Source of the DNA: Gossypium raimondii
Taxonomy: Eukaryota; Streptophyta; Magnoliopsida; Malvales; Malvaceae
Length of the DNA: 64,000 bases
Direction: 5' to 3'
Assembly (NCBI RefSeq): GCF_025698545.1
Contig: NC_068569.1
Span: 19,902,001 to 19,966,000, forward strand
Shown here: positions 29,100 to 39,590 of the stretch, piece after piece
Layout of the letters: each line of letters opens with the position of its first letter
How positions within the stretch are numbered: the stretch's first letter is position 1
Position numbers and translations under genes: made by a program
The notes under the pieces: generated by a model
Told to the model about the DNA's origin: nothing
Seen by the model: the letters and a program-made list of their open reading frames with translations, nothing else
The model's database searches: none

Positions 29100-30708
29100 G
29101 CTAGCCCATGTACCAATTTGTAAAACTGTTAAAGTTTCTAAAATTTCCATTGATGAATACTTGAATAAATTGATACTAAATTAATAGTTTTAAGCTTAGA
29201 AGTGAAAAATGACTAGTTTGTAAAGTTTAATTACTAGTTTTTTAACATAGGGACTAAAATGTATAAATTTCAAAATTGGTGTAAAATTTCTATAATTGTA
29301 GACAATAGAGAGTCTTAAAAGGAAAATTGAAGCTCAAATTTGAAAGATATCGCAATTTCGGTTTTAGGGACTAAGTTAAATAAAATGCAAAACATTAGAG
29401 GGCATTTGAAAAGTAAAATTGAACTGATCCATGCATATGATAGAATATTATAAAATTCTTGGAATTGATAAATTGAATTATCATATAGATCGGGAATTGA
29501 ACCAAACCAAGGATAATCGAGGAAAAGGTACAATTATCAATTAGTCCATACACATTCAATTTGTTTGTTGATTTAACCAAGTTCATGTGGTATTATTATG
29601 TTTAAATTGTTGTGCATTTGAATTATAAATATATGTATGTTTAATTGAAATTTGGATTGTTTGCGATTTGGTACAAAAATGTGAGATCTAGACTAAATTG
29701 TAAAGAAATGTAAATGAACTTATCTGCTGAAATTGCCCTGATGAACTTAGTAAAGGTCTTCTACACATGGATACAGATTGATTACCGATTATTACTGAGA
29801 TCCAGCATTTGTTGCGGGCTCAAAGATACATGTGACACAAGTTTAGCTCGGACAAGTAACCTGATGCCGTTTTAAAGGTTTAGCTCGAACAAGTAACCTT
29901 ACATGTATATTTTCAGCTTGGCCAAGTAATTTGATGTGCCATTATAAAGTTTTAGCCGGGACGGATAACCTGATACGAATATATATATTTAGCTCGGAAG
30001 AGCAACAAATGTGATTAGTACCTTTGTATCTGAGCCCGTTTATTAAGTTTCATCAGGATATATAGATTATATGAAGTGAGAAATTAAAATGATATGGAAG
30101 GAGTTCGGTATTCAAATGATGGGTTAATGAATGTGTGAACATAAAATCTATAATGTATATATATATGTGTGACTATATTGTACTCGAGTACAATGAGATT
30201 TAAACTTATTACCTATAGTGACATGAATGGCATGTTAGATATACATTTTATGGATAGATTGATGTTGGTATATTACTCATCTTTTTTATTTTTGTGACAT
30301 GTTATGTTTAGCCAAATTGTGCCAACATTATGGTATTTTATATTATTTAATTGTTTATTAAGGTAAGTTTTTGTTTTATTACTTGTGAACTTACTAAGCA
30401 TTCGAAATGCTTACCCCGTTGTTTTCCCTTTTCCTGTAGATTGACAACTTGCGGAACGTGTCAAACGGATCTACAAGAAGCTCACACTATTCCGTTATTG
30501 ATTCGGTAGTCATTCAAACATTCTAAAATCCGGTTATGTGGCATGTACATAGGTGTTATATATGTTAACTTGGGAATGATAGATTTGGTTTGAACTTAGC
30601 GAATGTTTGATTTTGGAATGGCTAATGTTCATAAAAATGTGTGTATGTTTTGGTAATATGATAAGCTATATATATGGCACTTCAATGACAAATTTGAGTA
30701 AGAAATGA
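29100..30708 (+). mobile_element. Old Gypsy-type LTR (LTR A), left part
   Basis: LTR-type sequence with the degenerate ~50-bp tandem motif TTTAGCTCGGACAAGTAACC (29,820-30,010), the CTTACTAAGCATTCG...TTTTCCTGTAGATTG block near 30,390-30,445, and no reading frames. It stops at the AATGA target of the Gypsy element. It continues at 39,358-39,585, 42,301-42,459 and 43,703-43,952, where it ends GGGTCGAGTGAGGGGTGTTACA. The left end was not resolved. Confidence 0.5.
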
Positions 30709-33147
30709 TGCAATAGCTTGATTTTCAGTGGTGTCAGAAATAGTGGTTTGAGACCACCAAATTAGACAAGTGAGCTCGTATATTTTATTATTTAGTGTTT
30801 ATGAGTCAAATGTGATTTTAGGAAGACATTTGAATTAGTAAATTGTGTTTTAGAATAATTTATTAAGTTAAGTGGTTTCGAAAACGAGGTATCGAGACCT
30901 TGATATCATAAACCGAGCCATAAATATTTTTATAAATATTTTTCGGAGTATCATTAAGTTTGTATCAAAGTTTCGTTAGAAAATTTTAACATTTTGATAA
31001 TTAATTAATTAAAAAGGACTAAATTAAAAAAGGTGCAAAACTTGTTAATTAAAGAAATAATGATTAAATAGCTCAAGTGATAATTAAGGGAGGACTAAAT
31101 GGGCAAAATAGCCTTAAGATGATGGCTGACGCGGCATTAGCACGAAAAAAAATCAAGAAATTAGGTGAAACAAGGGTAAAATTGGAAATTTTGTAAAAAC
31201 TAAACAAATAAACAAGTAATTAAAAGAGTTTCTAGCAATTTCTTCATAATTCTCACCCAAAAACACCATGGGAGAGTCTCCAAAAGTTGGTTTTTCATAT
31301 TTTTACATCATATCGAGAGCCAGTAGACCAACGAGAAAAAGAAAAATTAGTAGAATAGTCCCTGAATTACTACAAAGTTTACAAATTTACCCCAGGTAAG
31401 TTCGTATGGTTAAAGTTTAATAGTTATATGGAAATTGATGAATGATGTTACGTATTTAATATATTGTTAAAAACGGAATGTTGTTAAATTTATTATTTAT
31501 TTAATATATTATTGAATAAAAAATTGAAATATTGTTGTATTATGAATTAGAATGAGCATCCGGCTAAAGTGGAATGCGGGATTAAGTACGATCGTTCTGT
31601 GGCAAAGAAAGAATTGACAGCAGTTTACCCAAGTAAACCGAAGTTCAGCATTTGTTGCGAACTTTCGTGTTTACTTTTTGTTTAGCTCTCATGAGCTTCA
31701 GTTAACTCATATGAGTTTCCGTCTAACCCTAACGAGTTTCAGTTCAGCTCTTTTGAGCTTCAGTTTTACCCTTATGGATTTTCGTTCAGCTCTTATGAGC
31801 TTCCGTTCAACCCTTATGGGTTTCCGTTTAGCACTTATGTGCTTCTGTGCAACCTTAGGGCTTCTGTATACGATGTACTCATATCCGTAAGTTGTTCTCA
31901 AATTCTGTAAGGTTAGTAAGTGACATATGAAATTAGTATATTATGACTTAAAGTTATTGATGGTTTTGATGTGAATTAAGAGAATTCATAAATTGAAGTT
32001 GTGGTTGGCAGGAAATGTAATTTGAATGATTTACTTACTTGATTTGATTATAGCATGTTCAATGTTCGGTAAGATTTATGTTTAAAACCAACGAATTTAC
32101 TAAGCTTTATTAAGCTTATTTGTGTTTGTTTAATGTCTTTGTAGATTAACGTGAGGTCAGGGAATCGAATCAGCACATCGGGCCACACTATCCAATTTGT
32201 TCTGGTAGTTTTTGCAATGTATATTTTGATTTTTATGGCATGTATAGGGTGATAATGGTTTGTGTAAATATCAAGAGTTATATTTTGTTTACGTTTCAAC
32301 CCTACTTATATGAGTAAGGATAAATCATGTATGAAGCATGTTTGACATGTTTAGATTATGGACAATTAATAGGTCTATTGAGGCATGGTTGCATCTACAC
32401 CTAGGTGTAAGTTGTTAATTTGGTAAGTTAAGATATTTGGTTTTAAGTGATGATATGTTAGTTATAAGAACTTGGTATTGGGTTGAATTAAGGGTCTTGT
32501 ATGATTTGTGAGTGTAAAATTTGTTGTGCATAGGTTGATACCAAGATTGGGTGAGAAAAGTGGCCTTAAAATGGCCTATTTTCGTCCATATGGGCAAAGA
32601 CACTAGCGTTTGTCTCAACTGCCGTGTGTGACACACGGTCTGGCACATGGGCATGTGGTCTGGCCGTGTTTCCCCTGCACCTTGAAATTTCGAAACAGAA
32701 TACCTAGGTTTTTGCACACGGCCTAGCACACAGGTGTGTGACTTGGCCGTGTGACATCTGCACCTTATACACGGCCTATCACACGGGCGTATGATTGGTC
32801 GTGTGACCCAAGTCAGATAGTTACACGGGTACGGACACAAGCTGGGATAAGACCGTGTGGCCCACATCGAATGTCCACAGGTCGGCCACACAGGCGTGTG
32901 TCCCCTGCTTCTAAGAATTTTTTTTTAAAATTTTGGGAAAATTTTTCTGAGTATCTAGTTTAGTCCCGATTCACTTCTAAGGTGTATATTGGGCCTCGAT
33001 GGCTCATATAAAAGACAACAAGAATAATTTATGATTGATTTCAGATATTTTTATTAAATGTTGTACAATGTTCGTATTCAATCCGTAAATTTTCGGTAAT
33101 GCTTCGTAACCCTATTCTGGTAATGAATATGGGTTAGGGGTGTTACA
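30709..33147 (+). repeat. 5' LTR of the Gypsy element
   Basis: 2,439 bp, from TGCAATAGCTTGATTTTCAG to GGGGTGTTACA. It contains the CAGTGGTGTC...GTGGTTTGAGACCACC start block, the 21-bp tandem array at 31,684-31,860, the TTTACTAAGCTT block and many CACACGGCC/GGCCGTGTG motifs in 32,620-32,910. Confidence 0.85.
31684..31860. repeat. 21-bp minisatellite inside the Gypsy LTR
   Basis: About eight units alternate between types like AGCTCTTATGAGCTTCCGTT and AACCCTTATGGGTTTCCGTT. Each has a small palindrome (AGCTC...GAGCT or AACCC...GGGTT). The same array occurs in the 3' LTR at about 37,969-38,146. Because 21 is a multiple of three, open frames appear by chance on both strands. Confidence 0.88.
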
Positions 33148-33152
33148 TTTAG

Positions 33153-33164
33153 TGGTACCAAAGC
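33153..33164 (+). other. Primer-binding site of the Gypsy element
   Basis: TGGTACCAAAGC, six bases after the LTR end, differs by two bases from the usual plant initiator tRNA-Met primer site. It fixes the end of the 5' LTR and the + orientation. Confidence 0.8.
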
Positions 33165-34719
33165 TCGGTTTAGCCGATTCTCGGAACGAATGTAGTGTGT
33201 AAAATGTCTAAAAATACATGCTATATAAATCTATGATAATGTGATGTGTATGATCCGATCTAACACTTATTTTTCTTATAGATTGTAAAGATGTCAGATT
33301 GACCTGAACATGTTGAACCTGATGAAGCTAATAGTAGAGTACAGACATCTGAACACGGGACAAGTAGTAACGTCCCAATTCCTCCAGCTCAAGAACAAGA
33401 ATTTAAAAACATGTTCTTTGAGTTTATGAATCAATGGTTTAACGAATTTATGCAAGAAAGAAATCAGGCTCAACAACCTCCTTCCCCTACTGTACCACTT
33501 GTAGAGCGTTCGGTTGCACCTCCACCTCCTCTGATGACTGAATCTAGTAAACGTACTTCGATCCAAAAACTTAGAAAGTGTAGGGCCGAAGAATTTCAGG
33601 GTATATCAGATGATGATCCTGTGAAAGCTGAATAGTAGCTTCAGAACACGATAAAAGTTTTGAGGAAATAACTTGTTTTTTCGAAGATTATCTGAGATGT
33701 GTTGTGTCACTACTGAAAGAGGAAGCTTATAATTGGTGGTCGACTATTGTGGTTGTACTGCTGAAAGAGAAAATCACTTGGGAATTCTTTCAGAGTGAAT
33801 TTAAAAAGAAATATGTCGGCAAGAAATACTTGGATAAAAAGAAGAGAGAATTTCTTGACTTGCGACAAGAAAACCGGTCAGTAGCCGAATATGAGAGGGA
33901 ATTTGTATGACTCAGTAAATATGTCCGGAAAATTGTACCAACCAAAGAAAAAATGTGTATTCAGTTTGAAAAAGGGTTAAATGATGAAATTAGAATAATT
34001 ATTGGGGTTACGAAAATACGAAAATTTGTCGTTCTATCATATCGTGCTCAGAAAATGGAAGAGGTGTACAATAGAAAAATACAACGGGATAGAAAGAATA
34101 AAGAATCCTACAAAAGAAGTTCCTCCAAGTCATTTTCAGCTTTACCTCTGAAAAAGTCTAGAGATGATTTTAGTCGGGCCACCCCAATGTCGGAACGATC
34201 AAATAAAAATAAGGTAACTCAACCTGATTTCGGGGTATCTATTAGACCTGCTGTTAGTGTGGGAAGTGTACAGAATGTAACACCCCAACTCGATTCCATC
34301 GCCGGATTAGAGTTACGAGGCATTACAGATCAAAACCCAACTCAATTTTTTTTTTAATTATACTAACTCAACCACGAAATTTCATTCCACATATATATAT
34401 ATATACATATATATATATAAACACATAACCAATTAAAATCAAACATGCATCATAAATCAAATTACATATACTAACCATGTCTCAAAATTTCAACCATATC
34501 ATTATCATTTACCTAATCAAAATTTAATATCATTCAAATTCTTAAAACATTTCCAAACATATATGATTATATATCAAAATCCAAGCATATATCCAAACAT
34601 ATATTTGTATACATATTTCATTTCAAGTTACTAACTATACTACATATTACAAGATAGGTGGTACACCCTATTTGGACAACTATTATACATCAATTTGAAC
34701 AGCATTTATATACCAAACT

Positions 34720-35085
34720 AAATAGCATTTTCACACCAAAATTTGGACAGCATATATACAAAATTGGACTGCATTTATACATCAAAATTGACAGCATATA
34801 CATATATAATTGGACTGCATTTATACGTCAAAATTGACAGCATATACATATATAATTGGACTGCATTTATACATCAAAATTGACAGCATATACATAAATA
34901 TTTGGACTGCATTTGTGTATCAAAATTTGACAGCATATACATATATAATTGGACTGCATTTATCGTCAAAATTGACAGCATATACATATATAATTGGACT
35001 GCCTTATACATCAAAAATTGACAGCATATACATATATAATTGGACTGCATTTGTACATCAAAATTTGACAGCATATACATTCATT
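34720..35085. repeat. 46-bp tandem repeat inside solo LTR 1
   Basis: TTGGACTGCATTTATAC recurs every 46 bp (about 34,764, 34,810, 34,856, 34,901 and on to about 35,040), each time followed by AAAATTGACAGCATATACAT. There are about seven units plus degenerate ones to the left. Confidence 0.9.
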
Positions 35086-35955
35086 TACTCTATCAATAAG
35101 CCAAACGTAATTTATCACCAACATTTACAAGCATACTTCAATTTATAAATCATCCCTATATTCACTTAACTACTAAATCCAACCAAATCATATATATATT
35201 TCATATATAATACATAACCTAGACACTTAACTTAACATTACTTATCTTAATGAATATAACAACTTAATTACTTCAACCACATAATTACCGAAACACTTGA
35301 ATGAAATCACCATGCACATATATATACATTACCATATAAATACTAACCATAAAATACTAATCCATGATTAAAGTATGCTTAAACCGTAATTCAGCCCAAA
35401 ACCGAACACAAACAAGAAAATTAAGCCATTTTCGCATGGCTTAATATTACATAATCTAAATTCAAGCATTTCAGCTACGCTATACATGCCATAAGATCGA
35501 ATTCAAAATTTACAAAATACCGAGAGGAGTCGATAGTGTGATAATCTTCTCTGACGATCCCCGAGCTTGTAACCAACTTCCAAAATCTATAAAACGAAGA
35601 ACGACATACACACAGTAAGCTATTTAAGCTTAGTAAGTCATAAGCAAACATTATTCATTTTAACATTAATATTAAACCAACCAAATCAAATATAAATAAA
35701 CATTTAACTTTAATAGCTTAATGCACAAATACTCCAATTATTGTATACTTATCAAAATATAATTTTAAAAAAACTACAATAATAATCCAAACTACCAATG
35801 ACTTATAAGCACAAACATGCTCACATATTGTTCATATATCAAATAACTTTGTATCATCAATTCAATATACAACTTACCTTAATTTCATAGCATGATATAA
35901 ATACATACCTGAACACTATTATTGTTTCGATTTCACATTCGGTCTTCACTTAACA

Positions 35956-36150
35956 TTGCCCGTTGAACCGTTCGGAATTAAAAAGGATACACGGATAATT
36001 AAAAAGCTAGTACAATGCCAACGTCCCAGACGTGGTCTTACATGTAATCACATACCGATGCCACTGTCCCAGACAGGGTCTTACACAAAAACACAAGTCG
36101 ATGCCGACGTCCCAGACGTGGTCTTACACGAAAACACATATCGGAGTCCT
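35956..36150. repeat. Degenerate tandem repeat with CGTCCCAGACGTGGTC core inside solo LTR 1
   Basis: Three ~50-bp units with GATGCCNNNGTCCCAGAC...GGTCTTACA. A related motif (CATGTCCCAGACATGGTC) is repeated in solo LTR 2 at 40,900-41,100. Confidence 0.75.
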
Positions 36151-37860
36151 ATGTCATGACATAAGTATCCTATCTATTCCTAGGGTTCGTACGGGGCTTT
36201 TAGGCATCGATTATCGATCGAATCGAACTCGAAAGAAAATTCCTATCTTAATAATAATTTTCGGCCAAAACATATAAAAAAATAAATAATTTAATTTATC
36301 ACTTATCATTTATATATTCTTGAATTTAACAACATTTAAATGCTTATCGACTTACCTCGGATGTCGTCGACTGCTAAATCGGCTACTCGACCACTTTTGT
36401 CTTTCCCCGATCCAAATTCAATTTCTTTAATTCTTGATCTAAAAATATTCAAATTAAGCTTATTTAAACACCATTCTATTCAATTTACCCTAAAAACACA
36501 TGAATGGGAAAATTACAATTTTGCCCCTAAAATTTCACACTTTTTACAATTTAATCATTTTTGCTCAAAACACAAAATACACCAATTTTGACTACACTCC
36601 TTAAGGGCCGAATATTCCTAGTGTCTATACAAGCTCATGCATTTCATTTATTTCACATTATAGTCCTTCAAAATTTTATTTTCTCAATTTAGCCCTAATT
36701 ACTCAAATTCACCAAAAATTCAAAGACAAAACATGTTAATCTAACAATTATATTTCATATTTCATCAACTAAAATCATGAAACTCAAACATTCATCAATG
36801 GCACATTTCAAAATCATCAACAATTCACAAAATTAAGACATGGGTTTTGAAGTATTCAAAGCAACGATATCAAAAACGTAAAAATTATCAAAAAAACAAA
36901 CAAAATTCATACCTCAATCAAGCTTGCAAGTGCCGAATATACTAAAGCTTTTAAACAATCTTCTTTGTTCTTAGTTTCAGCCAAAAGATGGAGAAATAAT
37001 GCTTTAATTTTAATATATTAAACATGCACTAACATTAATAATTAGTTTACTTTATTAACCTTTATATAAATATATATATACTTATATATATAAGGCTATA
37101 CTTGTACTTTGCCACCCACTAACTATATTTTGGCCTTATTACATCATAAATCCTCTATTTAATAAAGACAACAACAATTTGGTACCTTTAGATTTAACCC
37201 CTAAATTTTCATTTTACGCGATTAAGCCATTTTCTTTAATCAATCTCTCAAACGGCAAAATTAAAACACGAAAATTTCACACAATTAAATTCACACATCA
37301 TAAACACACAAAATAATATTAAAATATTTTTTTCTAATTCGGATTTGTGGTCCCGAAACCACTGTTCCGATTAGGGTCAAAATTGGGCTGTTACACAGAA
37401 TGCTCCTAGGCCTAAATACAAATATTGTGGAAAATACCATCCTGGTGAATGTAGAGGCAAAGCGGGGGCTTGTTGCAAATACAGAACCATTGACCATTTT
37501 ATTCAAAATTGTCATCAATTGCAAAGAGGGGAGGAAGAGAAAAAAAGAGAAACAGTTGGCCACTTCTTAACGAAATAGACATTCGGGTCAAAACAGTGCT
37601 GCTGGAACAGCTCGTTTGGGTATGACGAATTCTGCTGCCCGGTCAGAGGCTAGGGCACTTGCACGTACTTATGTCATCCGAGCGAGAAAAGAAGCTACGG
37701 CTCCAGACGTGACTACTGGTACATTCTATCTTTTTTATGCTATTGTATACGCATTGGTTGACCCTGGGTCCACGTATTCTTATGTTTGCACTGCATTAGT
37801 AACAGAAAGGAAATTGCATGTTGAGTCTACTGATTATGATATTCAAGTCATTAATCCATT

Positions 37861-39352
37861 AGGGATTGAGTACGGTCGTTCTGTGGCAAAGGAAGAATTG
37901 ACGGCAATTTATCCAAGTAAACCGAGGTTCAGCATTTGTTGCGAACTTTCGTGTTTACTTTCCGTTTAACTCTCATGAGCTTCAGTTAACTCATATGAGT
38001 TTCCGTCTAACCCTAACGTGTTTCAATTCAGCTCTTTTGAGCTTCAGTTTAACCCTTATGGGTTTTCGTTCAGCTCTTATGAGCTTCCGTTCAACCCTTA
38101 TGGGTTTCCGTTTAGCACTTATGTGCTTCTGTGCAGCCTTCGAGCTTCTGTATACGATGTACTCATATCCGTAAGTCGTTCTCAAATTCAATAAGGCTGG
38201 TAAGTGACATATGAAATTAGTATATGAGGATTTAAAGTTATTGATGGTTTTTATATGAATTAAGAGAATTCATAAATTAAAGTTGTGGTTGGTAGGAAAT
38301 GTAATTTGAATGATTTACTTACTTGATTTGATTATAGCATGTTCAATGTTCGGTAAGATTTATGTTTAAAGCCAACGAATTTACTAAGCTTCATTAAGCT
38401 TATTTGTGTTTGTTTAATGTCTTTGTAGATTAACGTGAGGTCAGGGAATCGAATCAGCACATCGGGCCACACTGTCCAATTTGTTCTGGTAGTTTTTGCA
38501 ATGTATATTTTGGTTTATATGGCATGTATAGGGTGATAATGGTTTGTGTAAATATCAAGAGTTATATTTTGTTTACATTTCAAACCTACTTATATGAGTA
38601 AGGATAAATCATGTATGAAGCATGTTTGACATGTTTAGATGATGGACAATTAATAGGTCTATTGAGGCATGGTTGCTTATACACCTAGGTGTAAGTTGTT
38701 AATTTGGTAAGTTAAGATATTTGGTTTTATGTGATGATATGTTAGTTATAAGAACTTGGTATTGGCTTGAATTGAGGGTCTTGTATGATTTGTGAGTGTA
38801 AATTTTGTTGTGCATAGGTTGATACCAAGATTGAGTGAGAAAAGTAGCCTTAAAATGGCCTATTTTCGTCCATACGGGAAGAGACATGGACACACGGCCT
38901 GGCACATGGGCATGTGGTCTGGCCGTGTGGTCCCCTGCACTTTGAAATTTCGAAACAGAATTCCCAAGTTTTTGCACACGGCCTAGCACACAGGCATGTG
39001 ACTTGGCCGTGTGACCTCTGCACCTTATACGCGGCCTATCACACGGGTGTGTGCTTGGTCGTGTGCCTCACATCGAATGCCCACACGGCCGAAGACAGGA
39101 GCGTATGTCCCTTGCTCCTAAGAATTTTTTTTTAATTTTGGGAAAATTTTCCTGAGTATTTGGTTTAGTCCCGATTCACTTCTAAGGTGTATATTTGGCA
39201 TCGATGGCTCATATAAGGGACAATATGAATAATTTATGATTGGTTTCGGATATATTTATTAAATGTTGTGAAATGTTGGTATTCAATCCGTAAAGTTCCA
39301 GTAATGCTTCATAACCCTGTTCTGGTGACGGATATGGGTTAGGGGTGTTACA
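37861..39352 (+). repeat. 3' LTR of the Gypsy element, 5'-truncated
   Basis: Matches 31,576-33,147 of the 5' LTR from GGGATTGAGTACGGTCG to GGGGTGTTACA. The first ~870 bp of the LTR are missing. It is followed by the AATGA target copy. Confidence 0.85.
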
Positions 39353-39357
39353 AATGA

Positions 39358-39585
39358 TATGGCAAAATGATGGTATTGAATGGATAAATGTATGGTTGAA
39401 TAGGTTGAATTTGTATAAGTTGAATTGATATGCTTTTGGTGTCAATTCGTGGTATATTGGATTAGTTGAATGGAAAATGGTTAAATGTAATGTTTGGAAT
39501 GTATTTTGGTATGTTTTTGTGTAGGTAAGGTTGTGTAAATATGCACCAATTTGTAAGTTTGAAAGATGGATAAGAGATTGGTACC
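39358..39585 (+). mobile_element. LTR A, second part
   Basis: A 228-bp stretch between the AATGA and AAATG target copies, with GAATGG/TTGAAT-rich LTR-type sequence. It would join 30,708 on the left and 42,301 on the right. The assignment is inference from the two target duplications. Confidence 0.45.
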
Positions 39586-39590
39586 AAATG

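Larger units (their letters stand above)
34276..37395 (-). mobile_element. Solo LTR nested in the Gypsy gag (solo LTR 1)
   Basis: 3,120 bp with exact 5-bp duplication CAGAA at 34271-34275 and 37396-37400. Natural orientation is minus: it starts TGTAACAGCCCAATTTTG at 37,395 and ends GGGGTGTTACA at 34,276. The block GTGGTCCCGAAACCACTGTT near 37,350 is the inverse of the start block of the other LTRs, so it is a related family. No internal domain is present, so recombination between two LTRs probably removed it. Confidence 0.9.
33291..37862 (+). pseudogene. Gag and protease remains of the Gypsy element, interrupted
   Basis: The frame starts at 33,291 with ATG and meets a stop at the fourth codon. 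The frame then gives a Pro-rich N-terminus, and after further stops the retrotransposon gag core (33,704-33,910, with EEAYNWW, ITWEFFQSEFKKKY and YEREF). The gag runs to 34,275, where the solo LTR interrupts it, and resumes at 37,401 with a Cys/His knuckle (YCGKYHPGECRGKAGACC...HFIQNC). A retropepsin region follows at 37,620-37,862 with the active-site DPGSTYSYV, which then joins LTR sequence abruptly. No reverse transcriptase or integrase remains. Confidence 0.88.
30709..39352 (+). mobile_element. Gypsy LTR retrotransposon, internally deleted, with a nested solo LTR
   Basis: Flanks are AATGA at 30704-30708 and 39353-39357. The 5' LTR (30,709-33,147) begins TGCAATAGC and ends GGGGTGTTACA. It is followed by a primer-binding site close to the initiator tRNA-Met type, broken gag and protease sequence, and a 3' LTR fragment (37,861-39,352). 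The 3' LTR starts at the point matching 31,576 of the 5' LTR, directly fused to the protease. A deletion has therefore removed reverse transcriptase, RNase H, integrase and the first ~870 bp of the 3' LTR. In a ~200-bp stretch I counted about 15 LTR-LTR differences, so the insertion is not recent. Confidence 0.85.

Noticed and set aside
31551..31555. AATGA next to the point where the two Gypsy LTRs begin to match, as a possible target copy
   Set aside because: The sequence after it does not start with TG. The AATGA at 30,704-30,708 is directly followed by a TG-starting LTR with the family's start block, so that one was preferred.
31678..31901. Open frames on both strands (31,678-31,890 + and 31,707-31,901 -), and the same at 37,991-38,191
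   Set aside because: They are by-products of the 21-bp LTR minisatellite, whose period is a multiple of three.
32415..32891. 158-codon minus-strand frame with many Cys/Thr/Arg
   Set aside because: It is the GC-rich CACACGGCC region of the Gypsy LTR. A shorter version appears in the other LTR with frame breaks.
34685..35085. CRISPR-like regular repeats
   Set aside because: The sequence is a plant nuclear tandem repeat without unique spacers.
34810..35148. 112-codon open frame with repeated Tyr/Ile
   Set aside because: It is translation of the 46-bp tandem repeat inside solo LTR 1.
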